A stretch of 64,000 bases of DNA from Clostridiales bacterium (GTDB taxonomy: Bacteria > Bacillota > Clostridia > Saccharofermentanales > Saccharofermentanaceae). A program made the position numbers and the translations under genes. This document shows positions 1-8,571 of the stretch, piece by piece (the first letter of the stretch is position 1; each line of letters opens with the position of its first letter). The DNA lies in contig JAFXPN010000026.1 in the NCBI GenBank assembly GCA_017527865.1, forward strand, positions 1 to 64,000, in the 5' to 3' direction. The notes under the pieces are model-generated. The model ran no database searches, was not told the DNA's origin, and saw only the letters and a program-made list of their open reading frames with translations.

Positions 1-2
1 TT

Positions 3-392
3 ATTCCTCTTCTGATAGGAATACTTATATACCTGACTTCCAGAAACCGAACTGTTCTTTACGATATCTTCTGCCGGATCGGCATAAGACTAAACACCGT
101 CGATCAACCTTCATTTTTGAGAAACTACGGATGTGATTTTTGTTGGGCGTATTCGCTTTTCTGGATAACACTCGGATGGGGACTGATATGCAGATGGAAT
201 AACGCCGCGCTTGCAGCCGGTTTGATAACATTTCCGTTTGCTGCTGCCGTAGAGTTTTTACAGATACCTTCATCATTTCCGGGCCACTTTGATCTGTTTG
301 ATATAATCGTGGAATTTTCTGCCATCGGGATATCGGCCCTTATGGCAGTTTGGGCAGAAAAGAAAGGAGCAGTCTATGAAAAATCTCATTAG
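3..392 (+). CDS. VanZ/DUF2809-like small membrane protein, 5'-truncated by the window edge
   Basis: The frame is open from base 3, so the gene starts before the window and only its C-terminal 129 residues are visible; the internal ATG at 117 is probably not the true start. The visible part has about three hydrophobic segments and a C-terminal stretch EFLQ...FDLFDII, which resembles the E-x-x-Q and D-x-x-D signatures of VanZ-like membrane proteins. That assignment is by eye only. The gene overlaps the next one by 17 nt, which suggests co-transcription and translational coupling with the lipoprotein gene. Confidence 0.6.
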   Translation: MPLLIGILIYLTSRNRTVLYDIFCRIGIRLNTVDQPSFLRNYGCDFCWAYSLFWITLGWGLICRWNNAALAAGLITFPFAAAVEFLQIPSSFPGHFDLFDIIVEFSAIGISALMAVWAEKKGAVYEKSH

Positions 393-1311
393 TGTGATCG
401 GAATCTGTCTGATATTAAGTGCTTACGGAATCTCGGCTTCATCAAGCTGTTGTTGTTCAAGTTCAGATTCGTCCGGCCGCGGCGATCGGAGCAGTCAGAG
501 GACGGAAGAAGCGGAAGAAACTGAAGAAGAAACTCCGGACCTTTCCGAAGTCAGATACAACACATATGATCTGTCTTCGATAAGAAATGATATTACGGCA
601 AATTCTCAGAGGGAAGAACAATACATAGATCAAGGCATGATCCTTACTGGAATACTCGAGAGAATATCAAACGACTCAATAAGACTATCCGGTGTCAACG
701 AAGACGAGACTATGCACATCGAAGCATCCACGCAAAACATAAGCCATGATCAGATCGTTGCTCTTAGCATAGGCGATAAGATAAGCATCCGGGGAATATG
801 CACCGCTATATCCGGATATACGATCAATCTTGATGCAAACGAGATAAGTGTTCTTCAATCACACGAAGACATGCTCCGCGATCGTATAGATGATGTACTG
901 GAAAGAGTTGAAGAAACAGAAACCGTAACTATGGAACAGCTGTATCAGGAAGCGCGTGCAAATCCGATGACCTTTGAGAATTATCAGGACAGGTTTATTA
1001 AGATCGAGGGCACGCTCGAACATATCGATTCGGTTTTGGAAATGTTTACCGTTGGCGACGAAGGCGGCAATTGTGATCTCGAATGCGATTTCTTTGACAG
1101 CAGCTTAAACAGTCAACTCACCGAATTTGAGATCGGTCAGCGGATCATCGTCACCGGACAGGTTACATTCATCGTTAACGCGAACAACAATATTGATTCC
1201 GATGATTTTGCGATTCAATTTGTCGAAGGCTTTACCGACGGTCTTTACGGGATCAGCGCTGACGGATTCAACATGTACTTAACCACCTATCAGATAGAAG
1301 CGGCAGAATAA
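376..1311 (+). CDS. secreted or lipid-anchored protein with two OB-fold (tRNA_anti-like) domains
   Basis: A 311-residue protein. The N-terminal 20 residues form a signal peptide followed by SSSCCCSSS, where a cysteine could be lipid-modified although the lipobox is not canonical. A Glu/Thr/Arg-rich linker (about 35-55) follows. Two similar segments (about 75-165 and 195-300) carry the pattern of beta strands typical of tRNA_anti-like OB-fold domains in exported clostridial proteins (GxLExIxxDSIxL; IEGTLEHIDSVLEMFTV). The ligand is unknown. The start is supported by AAAGGAG just upstream. It lies between a VanZ-like gene and a DUF4214 protein, so a cell-envelope role is likely. Confidence 0.65.
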   Translation: MKNLISVIGICLILSAYGISASSSCCCSSSDSSGRGDRSSQRTEEAEETEEETPDLSEVRYNTYDLSSIRNDITANSQREEQYIDQGMILTGILERISNDSIRLSGVNEDETMHIEASTQNISHDQIVALSIGDKISIRGICTAISGYTINLDANEISVLQSHEDMLRDRIDDVLERVEETETVTMEQLYQEARANPMTFENYQDRFIKIEGTLEHIDSVLEMFTVGDEGGNCDLECDFFDSSLNSQLTEFEIGQRIIVTGQVTFIVNANNNIDSDDFAIQFVEGFTDGLYGISADGFNMYLTTYQIEAAE

Positions 1312-1340
1312 CTGAATAATTAAACGAAAGCGAGGTGTTC

Positions 1341-2252
1341 ATGATGTTTTCATTATCAAGATCAAGAATTGTTGCCCGACTTACCGCAATCACAATATTC
1401 ATAGCTGTATTCCTGAATTATACCGGCATTCAGGATGTCCGTGCCGACGGGTTTAATCCCGGAATAGAGACATTTGTAACCAGTCTGTATTCGGATTGTC
1501 TGGGAAGATCACCGGACCCTTCAGGTTTAAACGATTGGTGCACCAAACTTGCCAACGGGACGGTCTCGGGAAAACAATGCGCTTATGGTTTCTTCTTCAG
1601 TTCGGAGTTTCAGACAAAAGCCAATCAGTGGGACGATGACACTTTGATCAATGCATATTACAGAGTGTTCCTGAACAGACCTGCTGATCCCTCGGGAAAA
1701 TCCTATTGGGCAAGCCGGATAGCAAACACCACCAACGACATCAGCATTCTGTTTACGGGATTCGCCGATTCGGCGGAATTTGCAAACAAGTGCGCATCTT
1801 ACGGGATCACGGCAGGAAATCACATAGATGTACCGACTACTGTAAGGAGTACCGGCTCCGAAGCTGCACACTCCACATCTGTCGGAACCGTAAGCTTCGA
1901 CGGGCTTCAGATCACATTCGGCGGGTACTATGAATTCGTCACCCTCCGGAATATGTTCTCCGATCTGGACGGAGCAGATATAATAAGGATCCCCTTCCAC
2001 ATCAAAAACACAGGAAGAGAAAACAATTATCTCAATCCCTTTGCAGTTACGGCTTACGGTCCGTCAGGACGCGAGGTTGACGAGGTAGGCATATACTTTG
2101 ACGGAGACAACCTGTGGGAGTCTGACAGCCTGCGTCCCGGCGCTGAGGATGACAGGGCATTTTATCTGGTCTATGAAGGAAACGGCACGTATTCTATCGA
2201 TCTGGGTTATTGGAGAACCGAAGTGGAAATCTCTTTTAACGTCACAAAATGA
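1341..2252 (+). CDS. secreted DUF4214-domain protein
   Basis: A 303-residue protein. I chose the ATG at 1341 rather than the in-frame GTG at 1335 because AGCGAGG lies at the right distance before it. A signal peptide (to about residue 36, VRADG) precedes a DUF4214 region (about 40-150) with the repeated pattern YxDCLGRxPDPSGLxxW and YxxFLNRPADPSGKxYW. The C-terminal half (about 175-303) is an all-beta domain similar in style to DUF4352. DUF4214 is common in clostridial secreted proteins and its function is not established. A second DUF4214 protein lies at the other end of the window. The 3' end overlaps the convergent kinase gene by 11 nt. Confidence 0.75.
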   Translation: MMFSLSRSRIVARLTAITIFIAVFLNYTGIQDVRADGFNPGIETFVTSLYSDCLGRSPDPSGLNDWCTKLANGTVSGKQCAYGFFFSSEFQTKANQWDDDTLINAYYRVFLNRPADPSGKSYWASRIANTTNDISILFTGFADSAEFANKCASYGITAGNHIDVPTTVRSTGSEAAHSTSVGTVSFDGLQITFGGYYEFVTLRNMFSDLDGADIIRIPFHIKNTGRENNYLNPFAVTAYGPSGREVDEVGIYFDGDNLWESDSLRPGAEDDRAFYLVYEGNGTYSIDLGYWRTEVEISFNVTK

Positions 2253-3273
2253 GATGTCTTTCGACCCCAATGGTCAACATAAGAGTTAAGTACATTAATA
2301 AAAACGCGCCTATGACATACAGGATCCGCACAGGATATCTGATATAGATCCTTTTATCGTTGATGAAAGGAAATGTGTCATATATTCCTGTCCACGAATT
2401 ACACATATCAATGGCGGACAGACAAAAGATCAGATAGAAAACTCTCGTGGTATAGACCTCAATTGCCGGAGCATCGTCAACTTGCATAGTAAGACAGCAA
2501 TACATAAAGAAAAAATAGCCTGCTACCGCGAGCGGTACCTTCCACCATGTCATGGTGCGGAAACCCGGCGGCGGGAACAGGGGTTTGAGATTCGCATTCA
2601 CGGATACCCTGCGAAGGAGCGCATTCTCGAACTGACCTGCATTCTCATAGCGGCCGTCGGGATCAAAACTCATCGCCTTATCTGCGATCTTCTGTATTCT
2701 GGCGTCGGAAGGGAATGCATCCTTGAGCATCCTGCCCACGGCATAAATGTCGGTCCTGACATCAGACTGCATGAATCCGTACTGCTCGGGCGCAGCTCGT
2801 CCTTCGGTACCCAATGCGACCGTGTCTTTGTCTTCTCCCGGCTTATAGACTTTTGCAGCATCATAATCGATGATGACGACTTGGCCCTTATCCCTCACCA
2901 TGATGTTAGACGGTTTGAGGTCCCTGTGTATTATCGGCTTGGGTGCGCTGTGAAGAAACTTAAGGCCCTCAAGAAGATCGATAAAATAAGAAAGCTTATC
3001 GTTCTTAGGCATATCGGGATCATCGATCACGGTATCGAAGGTATTACCCCTGATATATTCCTCGATAACGGTCAGTTTTCCGTCTTCCTGATCTATGAGC
3101 CTTATCACGCGGGGCACATGTCTGTCGCTGTTAGTGCTCAGGAACTCATAGACGGCACGGTCGTAGTGAGTCAGGCTTTTCGAGTAGAAGATATCGCCCG
3201 ACACCTCGTCCATCACAAGGCTTCTCCCGGAGTCGTAATGATATAATTCTCTGTAAGGAAAACCGTCGCTCAT
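2242..3273 (-). CDS. membrane-anchored Ser/Thr protein kinase (Hanks type)
   Basis: A 343-residue protein with a cytoplasmic kinase domain (about 1-215) and three hydrophobic C-terminal helices. Likely ATP-binding Lys32 and Glu43 can be seen, then the catalytic loop HRDLKPSN (116-123). The metal-binding DFG motif is replaced by DYD (136-138), and APEQYG (161-166) is the substrate-binding segment. PknB-family extracellular PASTA repeats are absent, so it differs from the cell-wall sensor kinases. It is divergent from an XRE regulator with only 29 bp between start codons, which suggests a functional pair. No Shine-Dalgarno is visible; a TATAAT box ends 6 nt before the ATG, so the mRNA may be leaderless. 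Confidence 0.85.
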   Translation of the reverse strand: MSDGFPYRELYHYDSGRSLVMDEVSGDIFYSKSLTHYDRAVYEFLSTNSDRHVPRVIRLIDQEDGKLTVIEEYIRGNTFDTVIDDPDMPKNDKLSYFIDLLEGLKFLHSAPKPIIHRDLKPSNIMVRDKGQVVIIDYDAAKVYKPGEDKDTVALGTEGRAAPEQYGFMQSDVRTDIYAVGRMLKDAFPSDARIQKIADKAMSFDPDGRYENAGQFENALLRRVSVNANLKPLFPPPGFRTMTWWKVPLAVAGYFFFMYCCLTMQVDDAPAIEVYTTRVFYLIFCLSAIDMCNSWTGIYDTFPFINDKRIYIRYPVRILYVIGAFLLMYLTLMLTIGVERHLIL

Positions 3274-3279
3274 ATACCT

Positions 3280-3287
3280 ATTATAAT
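3280..3287. promoter_or_regulatory. overlapping divergent -10 boxes of the kinase and XRE genes
   Basis: The palindrome ATTATAAT supplies TATAAT at 3282-3287 on the plus strand (towards the XRE gene) and TATAAT at 3280-3285 on the minus strand (towards the kinase). The kinase ATG follows 6 nt after its -10. Because the two boxes overlap, only one polymerase could occupy the site at a time, so the two genes would be transcribed in competition. No clear -35 was seen for either direction. Confidence 0.5.
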
Positions 3288-3302
3288 CTTTGAAAGGCTT
3301 CT

Positions 3303-3734
3303 ATGAATACCGATAAAACTGATGATCTTATGAACATATTAAACTCCGTGGAAGACAACGCGGAACTTAACGAATATGTCAATGATATAGATGACAGATA
3401 CCCTGCGGGCTTTGCAGATTATATGAAGCAGATCCTTGAGCAAAAAGGGATGTCGGTCGCCGATCTTCAGAAGAAGAGCCGCATAGACCGCACATATATC
3501 TATCAGATCATGGACGGCAGCAAGAACCCCGGACGCGATAAGATAATCGCCATGGCACTCGGCGCACAACTGACGCTTGAAGAATGCCAGAGAGCGCTGA
3601 AGACCGCTTCAGAGGGGATCTTATATGCCAAGAACCGCCGCGACAGCATTCTCATCTACGCAGTAAACAACCGCCTCAGCATAATGGAGACAAACGCGCT
3701 CTTAGAGGAGTATCAGACGCTTCCGCTGCAGTAA
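3303..3734 (+). CDS. XRE-type helix-turn-helix regulator
   Basis: A 143-residue protein. Residues about 35-95 form an XRE/Cro helix-turn-helix: MKQILEQKGMSVADL, then SRIDRTYIYQIMDGSKNPGRDKII. The C-terminal helical part (about 95-143) is not recognised. A weak AAAGG lies before the ATG. It is transcribed away from the membrane Ser/Thr kinase through a shared, overlapping promoter, so it may regulate the kinase gene or be phosphorylated by the kinase; that link is inference from the arrangement. Confidence 0.75.
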   Translation: MNTDKTDDLMNILNSVEDNAELNEYVNDIDDRYPAGFADYMKQILEQKGMSVADLQKKSRIDRTYIYQIMDGSKNPGRDKIIAMALGAQLTLEECQRALKTASEGILYAKNRRDSILIYAVNNRLSIMETNALLEEYQTLPLQ

Positions 3735-3756
3735 CAGCCTCTCGAAAAGCTTATGA

Positions 3757-4476
3757 TCAGCGTCTGCCTCTTCTGCCTCCGCGTAACGCAAGGAGCCTGA
3801 TCAAAGTTACCGCTGATGATGCGAGCGCGACCGCATATGTGTCACCTGCTGAACGGAGGACCTTGTGAGCAAGCGAGAGCTGATCGTCAGACACCCAGCC
3901 TGCCTGCTTCATATCCTTATATGCGCGTGAACTCGCATTGCGTTCGACGGGGAGCATCACCAGGTAGAAAAGGAATGCCACAAAATAGACGACTATGCCG
4001 ATCGTGCTCAATGTCCATCCGAATCCGGTATCACCGTTGCGGTCAAGATATGCCGACAGCACAACACCGATGATAACGAGCCACGGGCCGACTCTCGAAG
4101 AGATCCCCGCAAAGGGAGCTAACAGCTGGCGGAATTCATAGAGCGCCATGTTCTCGTGGTCCTGGACCGCATGTCCGCACTCGTGCGCCGCGATGGCGAT
4201 CGCCGCGATCGTATCCTGTCCGTAAGTTGTATCTGAAAGGTATATCTTTCCCTCCTTGGGAGAGTAGCAGTCTGTCATCTGACCGGGCTTATGCTCGATC
4301 GTTATGCCCATTACGTCGTGTTCCCTGAGCATCTGCTCGACAACCTCATTTGCGGTTATGCCGGAGGCTGCGCGTATCCTGCTTCCCCGGGCAACATTGC
4401 TCTTCAGTCTTGTCTGTACGATCATCGACCAGACGAATACGATTCCTGCCGCAATGATATAAATGAAATAATCCAT
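3757..4476 (-). CDS. YugP-type membrane zinc metallopeptidase
   Basis: A 239-residue protein of the zinc-dependent peptidase family Zn_peptidase_2 (YugP-like), close to the usual length of about 225-235. The sequence shows an N-terminal membrane helix, the zinc-binding HECGH at 98-102, two further membrane segments at about 125-175, and the downstream PVERNAS motif whose Glu probably gives the third zinc ligand. The basic tail ends in GGRRGRR. The physiological substrate of this family is unknown. GGGAG precedes the ATG. The gene converges on the XRE gene. Confidence 0.85.
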   Translation of the reverse strand: MDYFIYIIAAGIVFVWSMIVQTRLKSNVARGSRIRAASGITANEVVEQMLREHDVMGITIEHKPGQMTDCYSPKEGKIYLSDTTYGQDTIAAIAIAAHECGHAVQDHENMALYEFRQLLAPFAGISSRVGPWLVIIGVVLSAYLDRNGDTGFGWTLSTIGIVVYFVAFLFYLVMLPVERNASSRAYKDMKQAGWVSDDQLSLAHKVLRSAGDTYAVALASSAVTLIRLLALRGGRRGRR

Positions 4477-4608
4477 CTTATCGTCTCCCTTTTACTGTTA
4501 TCACTGTGATTTTACCACTATATCAGCGGCAAAACCCTCATTCTTCCCACACTTTTGTTTCACCGGACTGTTACGATTTAAGTATCTTTTATAATGGGAG
4601 GAAAGCAT

Positions 4609-5754
4609 ATGGCAGTAAACCGGTTTGTACTTAACGGAATCTCATATCACGGATACGGTGCGATAAACGAGATCCCCGGGATCGTAAAGTCCAAGGGGCT
4701 TACAAAGGCATTCGTAGCATCAGACCCTGACCTTGTTAAGTTCGGGGTAACGGCCAAGGTAACAGACCTTCTCGAGAAGAACGGCATTGCCTACGAGCTT
4801 TACTCGGACATCAAGCCTAATCCCACGATAGAGAATGTTCAGCACGGCGTTGACGCTTACAATGCTTCAGGCGCCGACTTCATGATCACGATCGGCGGAG
4901 GCTCTTCGATGGATACCGGCAAGGGCATCGGCATCATCGTAAACAACCCCGAGTTCTATGACGTCCGCTCCCTCGAAGGCGTAGCTCCGACAAAGAACCG
5001 CACAGTATTCACGATCGCAGTTCCCACAACAGGAGGAACCGGGGCCGAGTCAACCATCAACTATGTAATCACCGATGTTGAAAAGAAGAGAAAATTCGTC
5101 TGTGTCGACCCTAACGACATCCCCGACATCGCAGTCGTCGATCCCGACATGATGAGTTCAATGCCCAAGGGCTTAACGGCTTCGACAGGTATGGATGCGC
5201 TGACGCATGCGATCGAAGGTTATACAACGGCTGCGGCATGGGAACTGTCCGATGTCCTGGATCTCGAGGCCATCAAGCTGATCGCGAAGTCCCTTCGCAA
5301 GGCAGTGGCAGGCGAACCTGAAGGACGCGAGGGAATGGCTCTTGCTCAGTATGTCACCGCCATGGCTTACTCGAATGTCGGTCTCGGCATCGCTCACTCG
5401 ATGGCCCACACTTTAGGCGCGGTCTACGATACGCCTCACGGTGTCGCCTGCGCGATGATGCTCCCTATAGTCATGGAATTCAATCAGGAGACGACAGGCA
5501 CAAAGTTCAAGGATATAGCCGAGGCATTCGGAGTTGATACAACGGGCATGAGTCCCGAACAGTACCGTCAGGCAGCGATCGATGAAGTTCGTAAGCTGTC
5601 GGTCGATGTCGGCATCCCCACGAAGCTCGAAGCGCTGAAGGAAGAGGACCTTCCGTTCCTTTGCGAATCGGCAGCCGCAGATGCCTGCGCTCCCGGCAAT
5701 CCCCGTCACGCGACGCTCGAAGACTTCGAGGCAATGTTCAGAAAACTTATGTGA
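4609..5754 (+). CDS. iron-containing alcohol dehydrogenase
   Basis: A 381-residue class III (iron-dependent) alcohol dehydrogenase that reduces short aldehydes with NAD(P)H, or the reverse, and fits mixed-acid fermentation. NAD-binding GGGSSMDTGKGIG is at about residue 95. Metal ligands lie in the region GLTASTGMDALTHAIEGY and in GIAHSMAHTLGAVYDTPHG. The start at 4609 is preferred over the in-frame ATG at 4594 because GGGAGG sits 8 nt before it. The substrate (ethanol, butanol or a diol) cannot be decided from sequence. It is monocistronic and ends at a strong bidirectional terminator. Confidence 0.9.
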   Translation: MAVNRFVLNGISYHGYGAINEIPGIVKSKGLTKAFVASDPDLVKFGVTAKVTDLLEKNGIAYELYSDIKPNPTIENVQHGVDAYNASGADFMITIGGGSSMDTGKGIGIIVNNPEFYDVRSLEGVAPTKNRTVFTIAVPTTGGTGAESTINYVITDVEKKRKFVCVDPNDIPDIAVVDPDMMSSMPKGLTASTGMDALTHAIEGYTTAAAWELSDVLDLEAIKLIAKSLRKAVAGEPEGREGMALAQYVTAMAYSNVGLGIAHSMAHTLGAVYDTPHGVACAMMLPIVMEFNQETTGTKFKDIAEAFGVDTTGMSPEQYRQAAIDEVRKLSVDVGIPTKLEALKEEDLPFLCESAAADACAPGNPRHATLEDFEAMFRKLM

Positions 5755-5780
5755 TCTTCATTTTTGATCCTCTTAAACCA

Positions 5781-5810
5781 AGGGGCTGTCTCGGCAATGA
5801 GGCAGCCCCT
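5781..5810. terminator. bidirectional rho-independent terminator
   Basis: The stem AGGGGCTG...CAGCCCCT is extended by a T-G wobble and CTC/GAG around a 6-nt loop. TTTG follows on the plus strand and a short T-containing tract on the minus strand. It lies between the convergent alcohol dehydrogenase and signalling operon. Hairpins of the same GGCTGtC/GgCAGCC type occur at 14401 and 57191. Confidence 0.85.
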
Positions 5811-5844
5811 TTGCTTATTGTATTCGCCTGCCGGTAAGTTCCGA

Positions 5845-8571
5845 TCATTTCTCCATGTACAGCAGGCCGAAAGTGCCGGCGCCGCAGTTAACGGCGATGG
5901 CGGGAGAAGCCTGCTTGAAGTAGATCTCGTCGAAGTCCATGCGCTTCTCGATCTGCTCGCGTATCCAGTCGGTGTCGCGCTTGCCGAGGCCGACATACGT
6001 GACAAACAGTACGCGTTTATCGATCGCAGAAGGTGTAGACAAAGCCGAAGCGATATAGCTCTTCCATGCCTTCTCGCGCGAGCCGAAGTAAGTCATTCCG
6101 ACACCCATCTTACCCTTGCGCAATACAAGAACGGGGCGTCCCATAAGGGATTTCACGACATTTGCCGTACCGGTGCCGACCTGTCCCGCACGCGCGAGGA
6201 AGTCGAGATTATCGACGATAAAGCTCGTGCGGATCTTCTTCTTGACGATCTCAAGCTCCTCTATGATCTTCTCCGGCGGCATGCCGAGTTCAACCATGCG
6301 GGCAGCCTCGAGCGCGAGCAGTCCCTGTCCGCTCGACAGATGCGAAGAATCGATGACAAATACGTTGTCGAATGACCTGGCAGCATCAAGAGCCGGCTTG
6401 TATCCGGAATTTTCTACCAGACTTGAGATAGAGATATGAATGACATTATTGGCATATGACAATTGCTTGGCGAAGAATTCTTCCGCCTCTCTTACGTCAG
6501 GTCCCATAGGCATGACCGCATGGTCGGGGTTCTCCATATACTTAAGAACACCCAGTGTCTCTATCTCCATGCCGTCCTTGAAGATGCCTTCGGCGGTACG
6601 TACTTTATGAGGAAGAATACCGATCTTGTATTTGCGGATAACTTCAGGCGTCAGGTCGGCTACACTCTCTGTTGTGATGACAACACTCTTACGCTTTTTG
6701 CTTCCGTTCATCCATGAGACGGATTCTTCTGCGATCTCGCTTCTCTGTCCCGTGATCTTAACGATCTCCTTGGGAAGGATGCTGTACAATTCATTCTCGA
6801 GTTCTTCGCCGCTTACCGGCTTGCTCAGGTACCCGTCGAAATTCTCCCTTGAATACAATGCCCGGTTCTCTTCATCCGCATTCGCGGTAAGGATGACGAT
6901 GGCAGTCTCGCGGCATCTTCCTCCCGTCTGTTCCTTGATCTTACGGCGGCACTCGATGCCGTCCATCCCGGGCATCAGGTGATCCATGAAGATCGCATCA
7001 TACTTGATATTAAGCGTTCTCCGCAAAGCCTCTGTGCCGCTCGTAACTGTATCGATCCGGACTTTGGTGCTGCGCAGCAGCTTGCTTACGACCATGAGGT
7101 TTGCTTCATTGTCATCGACAACGAGGATCCTCGCTTCAGGCGCTTCGAACCTGGGCGCGTACTTCTTGCGCTTGGCAGCAACGTGGGAATTCTCGAAATC
7201 ATACTGTCCTATGGAACCATCACGCTCAACCCTCTGCGGGATCTCTATGATAAATGTCGATCCCTTCTTATAGACGCTGTTGACCGTGATCTTACCGCCC
7301 ATGAGATCCACAAGCTGCTTTACTATGGACAGACCCAGACCGGTTCCTTCGATATGCTTGTTGACATTCTCATCGACTCTCTTAAATGCCGAGAACAGAT
7401 ACGGAATGTCTTCACTCTTGATGCCGATTCCGGTATCCGAGATCATGTAGATCATGTTGCAGATCTTATCTTCCTTCATCTCGCACTGAACGGAGAACGT
7501 CACCGAACCTTCACTCGTATATTTGATCGCGTTGTTGATAACGTTTATGAGGATCTGTTTGATGCGCACTTCGTCACCGACAAGCTCGGCAGGGATATCA
7601 GGTGATACATCGACATTAAAATCGAGTTTCTTGTCCTTGGCTCTGATCCAGAGCATTCCGACGATATCAGAGAGCATATCGCCCGTGCGGTACGGCTCGA
7701 TCAGGAGCTGCATGCGGCCCGACTGGAACTTGCTCATATCAAGGATATCGTTTATGAGATTAAGAAGCAGCTTGCCTGCCGCCTTGATGTTGACGGCATC
7801 CTCGATGACTTCCTCGCTTTCCGCCTCTCTTAATATCATCTCGTTAAGACCGATGATAGTGTTGATAGGCGTCCTTATCTCATGGCTCATGTTCGAAAAG
7901 AAACTGTTCTGCGCTTTATTCAGCTTCTCGATCTCCTTATGCTGTCTCTCCGCTTTAACAAGCTGGTAGTTCAGCCTGTACCTGGTGTAAGACATGATGA
8001 TGCCCATAAGGACCTGGAACACGGAAAAGATGGTAAAGTTGGCCATCTCATTGGGCTCGATCGCGCCCTTGTTCACCATGATATAAAGGAATGCCATGAC
8101 GACGCAGTTCGATGTCAGGGAAACGGCTACATAAGCTATGGGGTTAAAGTAAACACACAACGGGACAACGAGCGCCACGGTCATGAACAGCGTGGTATCG
8201 ACGGTTCCTCTTGCCATGGAATTAGCGATAACAAGCGATATTACCCATGCATAAAGCGAGATTCCCATGAAGTGATTGATGCCGTATACCGTCTTATACC
8301 TGGTCGCATAATCCTTCATCGCATAATGAACGCCGGCAAACCAGACGATAACCACTATAAGCAGCCAGATATAGCACAGCTGATGATAAAGGACCGTTGT
8401 TCCTCCGAAGTAAGGAGGATATACGAATGTCAGCACGAGGAAGATGACCGCCGTGATAAACGATATGTACATCGTGACGCGTGTAGGACCTACCGACTCA
8501 TAATATGTTGACTTTACTGCCTCAGGATCATTGGAAGACGGCTTTAACAGATATCTGAATATGTCTCTCAT
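5845..8571 (-). CDS. hybrid histidine kinase-receiver fused to a C-terminal DegV domain
   Basis: A 908-residue protein. About six membrane helices (31-200) are followed by a short coiled coil, HisKA with phospho-acceptor His230 in NMSHEIRTP, HATPase (about 330-450, DTGIGI and GTGLGLSIV), and a receiver with phospho-acceptor Asp530 in FMDHLMPGMDG. A complete DegV domain fills about 628-908, beginning KSVVITTESVADL and including HISISSL and RAGQVG. DegV proteins bind fatty acids; FakB is the best-known example and presents fatty acid to the kinase FakA. I infer that the output may depend on, or sense, a lipid ligand. It is the last gene of the operon and starts inside the stop of the upstream kinase gene (ATGA overlap). 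The fusion is in one uninterrupted frame. Confidence 0.9.
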   Translation of the reverse strand: MRDIFRYLLKPSSNDPEAVKSTYYESVGPTRVTMYISFITAVIFLVLTFVYPPYFGGTTVLYHQLCYIWLLIVVIVWFAGVHYAMKDYATRYKTVYGINHFMGISLYAWVISLVIANSMARGTVDTTLFMTVALVVPLCVYFNPIAYVAVSLTSNCVVMAFLYIMVNKGAIEPNEMANFTIFSVFQVLMGIIMSYTRYRLNYQLVKAERQHKEIEKLNKAQNSFFSNMSHEIRTPINTIIGLNEMILREAESEEVIEDAVNIKAAGKLLLNLINDILDMSKFQSGRMQLLIEPYRTGDMLSDIVGMLWIRAKDKKLDFNVDVSPDIPAELVGDEVRIKQILINVINNAIKYTSEGSVTFSVQCEMKEDKICNMIYMISDTGIGIKSEDIPYLFSAFKRVDENVNKHIEGTGLGLSIVKQLVDLMGGKITVNSVYKKGSTFIIEIPQRVERDGSIGQYDFENSHVAAKRKKYAPRFEAPEARILVVDDNEANLMVVSKLLRSTKVRIDTVTSGTEALRRTLNIKYDAIFMDHLMPGMDGIECRRKIKEQTGGRCRETAIVILTANADEENRALYSRENFDGYLSKPVSGEELENELYSILPKEIVKITGQRSEIAEESVSWMNGSKKRKSVVITTESVADLTPEVIRKYKIGILPHKVRTAEGIFKDGMEIETLGVLKYMENPDHAVMPMGPDVREAEEFFAKQLSYANNVIHISISSLVENSGYKPALDAARSFDNVFVIDSSHLSSGQGLLALEAARMVELGMPPEKIIEELEIVKKKIRTSFIVDNLDFLARAGQVGTGTANVVKSLMGRPVLVLRKGKMGVGMTYFGSREKAWKSYIASALSTPSAIDKRVLFVTYVGLGKRDTDWIREQIEKRMDFDEIYFKQASPAIAVNCGAGTFGLLYMEK

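Noticed and set aside
2482-3246. 254-codon frame opposite the Ser/Thr kinase
   Set aside because: The minus-strand frame has all kinase motifs; the plus frame has none.
4590-4595. TATAAT just before the alcohol dehydrogenase gene as its promoter
   Set aside because: The GGGAGG ribosome site follows it directly, so a start 7 nt downstream would exclude the ribosome site from the mRNA. Probably chance, or the true promoter lies upstream.
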